This document shows, in pieces, positions 62,633 to 64,000 of a stretch of 64,000 nt of DNA. Both the position numbers and the translations under genes were made by a program. Position 1 is the stretch's first letter. Each line of letters starts with the position of its first letter. The notes under the pieces were generated by a model that was not told where the DNA came from, did no database searches, and saw only the letters and a program-made list of their open reading frames with translations. Source of the stretch: UBA1926 sp002337215 (GTDB taxonomy: Bacteria; Planctomycetota; Phycisphaerae; Phycisphaerales; UBA1924); the NCBI GenBank assembly GCA_963973795.1, contig CAXBAF010000005.1, forward strand, positions 1 through 64,000, given 5' to 3'.

Positions 62633-64000
62633 ATGGCGTATCGACCACTCGTGCTTCTCGCGTCCGGTCTGTCTCTCTGGGTCCTCGCTTCCCCGGTTTC
62701 CGCGGCGGGCGAATGGGCCGCCATCACGTGGGACGGCGCACCCTCGGTGGTCAACGGGATTGTCTCGCTCGATCCGGACGGCGACGGGCCACAGAAAGCG
62801 ATCGTGTTCGTCGCGACGGACAACGGCGTGTACTACGTGAACGAGCAGGGGGTGCTCGCGCAGGCCCTGCCGCCGCACGTCGGGCAACGGGTCGCAACGA
62901 TCGGCACGCGCGACCCGGACGGCGACGGCCCGTTGCCATCTCGTCTGATTGTCGGGATCCAGCCCGGCGCGTTCGCGCCCACCACGCTCGTCGAGTGGGA
63001 TCTGAGCGATTTCGGCGACCCATCGACGACGATCCTGGGAACGTTCGACGAGGATGTCCGGTCGGTGCGTTCGTACGACGTCGACGGTGACGGCGACGAC
63101 GAGCTGGTCGCCGTCGGGTCGTTCTCGAGCATCGATCACAACGGTCTCGTGCTCGCGAGCCGGACCGCGGTGCTCGACGAGGGCGCGTGGTCGCAGCTCG
63201 GCACGCCGCCCAACAGCACCTGCAATGCTCTCGAGTCGGTGTCGTGTGAGCAGGGCGCGTCTGCGTTCGCGTGCGACGGCGGGTCCGCGTTGCTCCTGGG
63301 GGGGTTCTTCGATCAGGCGGGCGGGCAGACCTGCACGATGGTCGCGCGGTGGGACCGAGCCGAGCAGGACTGGAGGCCGTGCGCCGAGGGGCTCCCGAAC
63401 GGCGGCGCGGTGCGCGCGATCGCGACGGTCCCGAGCGATGCGCGGGCGGACGGGACGGACCTTGTCTGCGGCGGCACGCTGATCGCGCAGTGCGGCGCGG
63501 CGCTCAACGGGATCGGCCGGTACGACGGCGAGGCGTGGAACGCGTTCGACTTCGGGCTCTTCGGCTTCGTGTCGTCGCTCGTGACCTTCGATGTCGACGG
63601 GGAAGGACCGCAGGGCGCGGTGCTCGTCGCCGGGGGGAGCATGCCGACGACGACGCAGGGGCAACCGATCAACCGCGTCGGATACTTCGACGGGGACGGC
63701 TGGCAGCCTTTGGGCGGCGGGATCGACGCGATCGGGGCGAACGTGAACTCGCTGGTCCCGTTCGACTTCGACGGCGATGGGCCCGAGCCGGTCTCGCTCG
63801 TTGTCGCGGGCTCGTTCGGCGGCGCGTTGCTGGGCGGCCCGGGTGGTATCCCGGCGGATCACATCGGGGTCTGGCGCACCGCGACCGCGGTCGGCCCGTG
63901 CAACGAGGCCGATCTCGCGGTCGAGTTCGGGGTCCTCGACCTGTCGGACATCGCGCTGTTCGTCTCGGCGTTCACGGCCAACCAAGCATTCGCGGATCTC
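62633..64000 (+). CDS. secreted repeat protein with dockerin module, 3' end outside the window
   Basis: The frame runs from an ATG with AGGAGG upstream to the end of the window (456 codons visible, no stop). A signal peptide covers residues about 1-24. The body has repeated units with Asp-Gly-Asp-Gly-Pro (DPDGDGPQK, DPDGDGPLP, DFDGDGPEP) and a variable glycine-rich strand pattern. The last part (CNEADLAVEFGVLDLSDIALF) is the first half of a dockerin-like pair, and the second half is cut by the window edge. Function is unknown; it is the seventh dockerin-tailed protein here. Confidence 0.85.
   Translation, partial: MAYRPLVLLASGLSLWVLASPVSAAGEWAAITWDGAPSVVNGIVSLDPDGDGPQKAIVFVATDNGVYYVNEQGVLAQALPPHVGQRVATIGTRDPDGDGPLPSRLIVGIQPGAFAPTTLVEWDLSDFGDPSTTILGTFDEDVRSVRSYDVDGDGDDELVAVGSFSSIDHNGLVLASRTAVLDEGAWSQLGTPPNSTCNALESVSCEQGASAFACDGGSALLLGGFFDQAGGQTCTMVARWDRAEQDWRPCAEGLPNGGAVRAIATVPSDARADGTDLVCGGTLIAQCGAALNGIGRYDGEAWNAFDFGLFGFVSSLVTFDVDGEGPQGAVLVAGGSMPTTTQGQPINRVGYFDGDGWQPLGGGIDAIGANVNSLVPFDFDGDGPEPVSLVVAGSFGGALLGGPGGIPADHIGVWRTATAVGPCNEADLAVEFGVLDLSDIALFVSAFTANQAFADL

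Noticed and set aside
62120..63985. Minus-strand frame of 621 codons across the end of the halogenase-like gene and the last dockerin gene
   Set aside because: The plus-strand frame from 62633 has a perfect ribosome site, signal peptide and dockerin start, so the minus frame is a shadow.

Overview
The window reads as chromosomal DNA from a GC-rich planctomycete, most likely of the class Phycisphaerae. That placement is inferred from family content, not from a marker-gene tree. The main pointers are seven secreted proteins ending in a paired dockerin-like module of the 'ADLAEPFGVLDLADI' type, a PEP-CTERM-type protein, an unusually long multi-membrane-segment SecE, and many large secreted repeat proteins. 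Genes use ATG, GTG and TTG starts with clear purine-rich ribosome sites.

Layout. Positions 1-3486 hold the end of a phage-derived or gene-transfer-agent-like cassette on the plus strand: an HTH protein, an ABC-type ATPase fused to a GNAT acetyltransferase, a small protein and a terminase large subunit. It meets head-on a 1720-residue AsmA-like membrane protein. Positions 8800-12800 are a minus-strand translation/secretion operon in the order tRNA-Thr, tuf, rpmG, tRNA-Trp, secE, nusG, with a good promoter upstream and a strong terminator after nusG. Positions 13110-28777 are rich in exported proteins: a DUF1028/FG-GAP/dockerin fusion, a subtilase with a substituted catalytic Asp, two FG-GAP dockerin proteins and a PEP-CTERM protein, with a Ycf46-like AAA ATPase, a thioredoxin-fold protein, a WcaF-like acetyltransferase and a PilZ-like protein among them.

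Positions 28929-39350 are an envelope or exopolysaccharide region. fcl and gmd together make GDP-L-fucose, and they flank a Wzx-type flippase, an O-antigen ligase/polymerase-like protein and an EEP-family membrane hydrolase. Next come an ALG10-like membrane glycosyltransferase and a translationally coupled methyltransferase and UbiA-family (decaprenyl-phosphate phosphoribosyltransferase-like) pair. Positions 39798-46310 encode a large zinc metalloprotease, a TPR/OGT-like glycosyltransferase, an exported protein of unknown role and a sulfotransferase. A block of nested inverted repeats separates the sulfotransferase from a second TPR/OGT-like gene, which sits directly downstream of dxr. Then come an RNase E/G with long basic and acidic tails, a PTS enzyme I-like phosphotransferase, and Rho with its own sigma70-like promoter.

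The right end (56478-64000) alternates dockerin-tailed secreted proteins with a YibI/YibH-type membrane pair and a flavin-dependent halogenase-like oxidoreductase. The last dockerin gene runs off the window. No rRNA, CRISPR array, insertion sequence or integrase was seen. The candidates most worth follow-up are the terminase/ABC-GNAT cassette, the halogenase-like protein, the two OGT-like genes with the inverted-repeat block beside them, and the secreted dockerin set.
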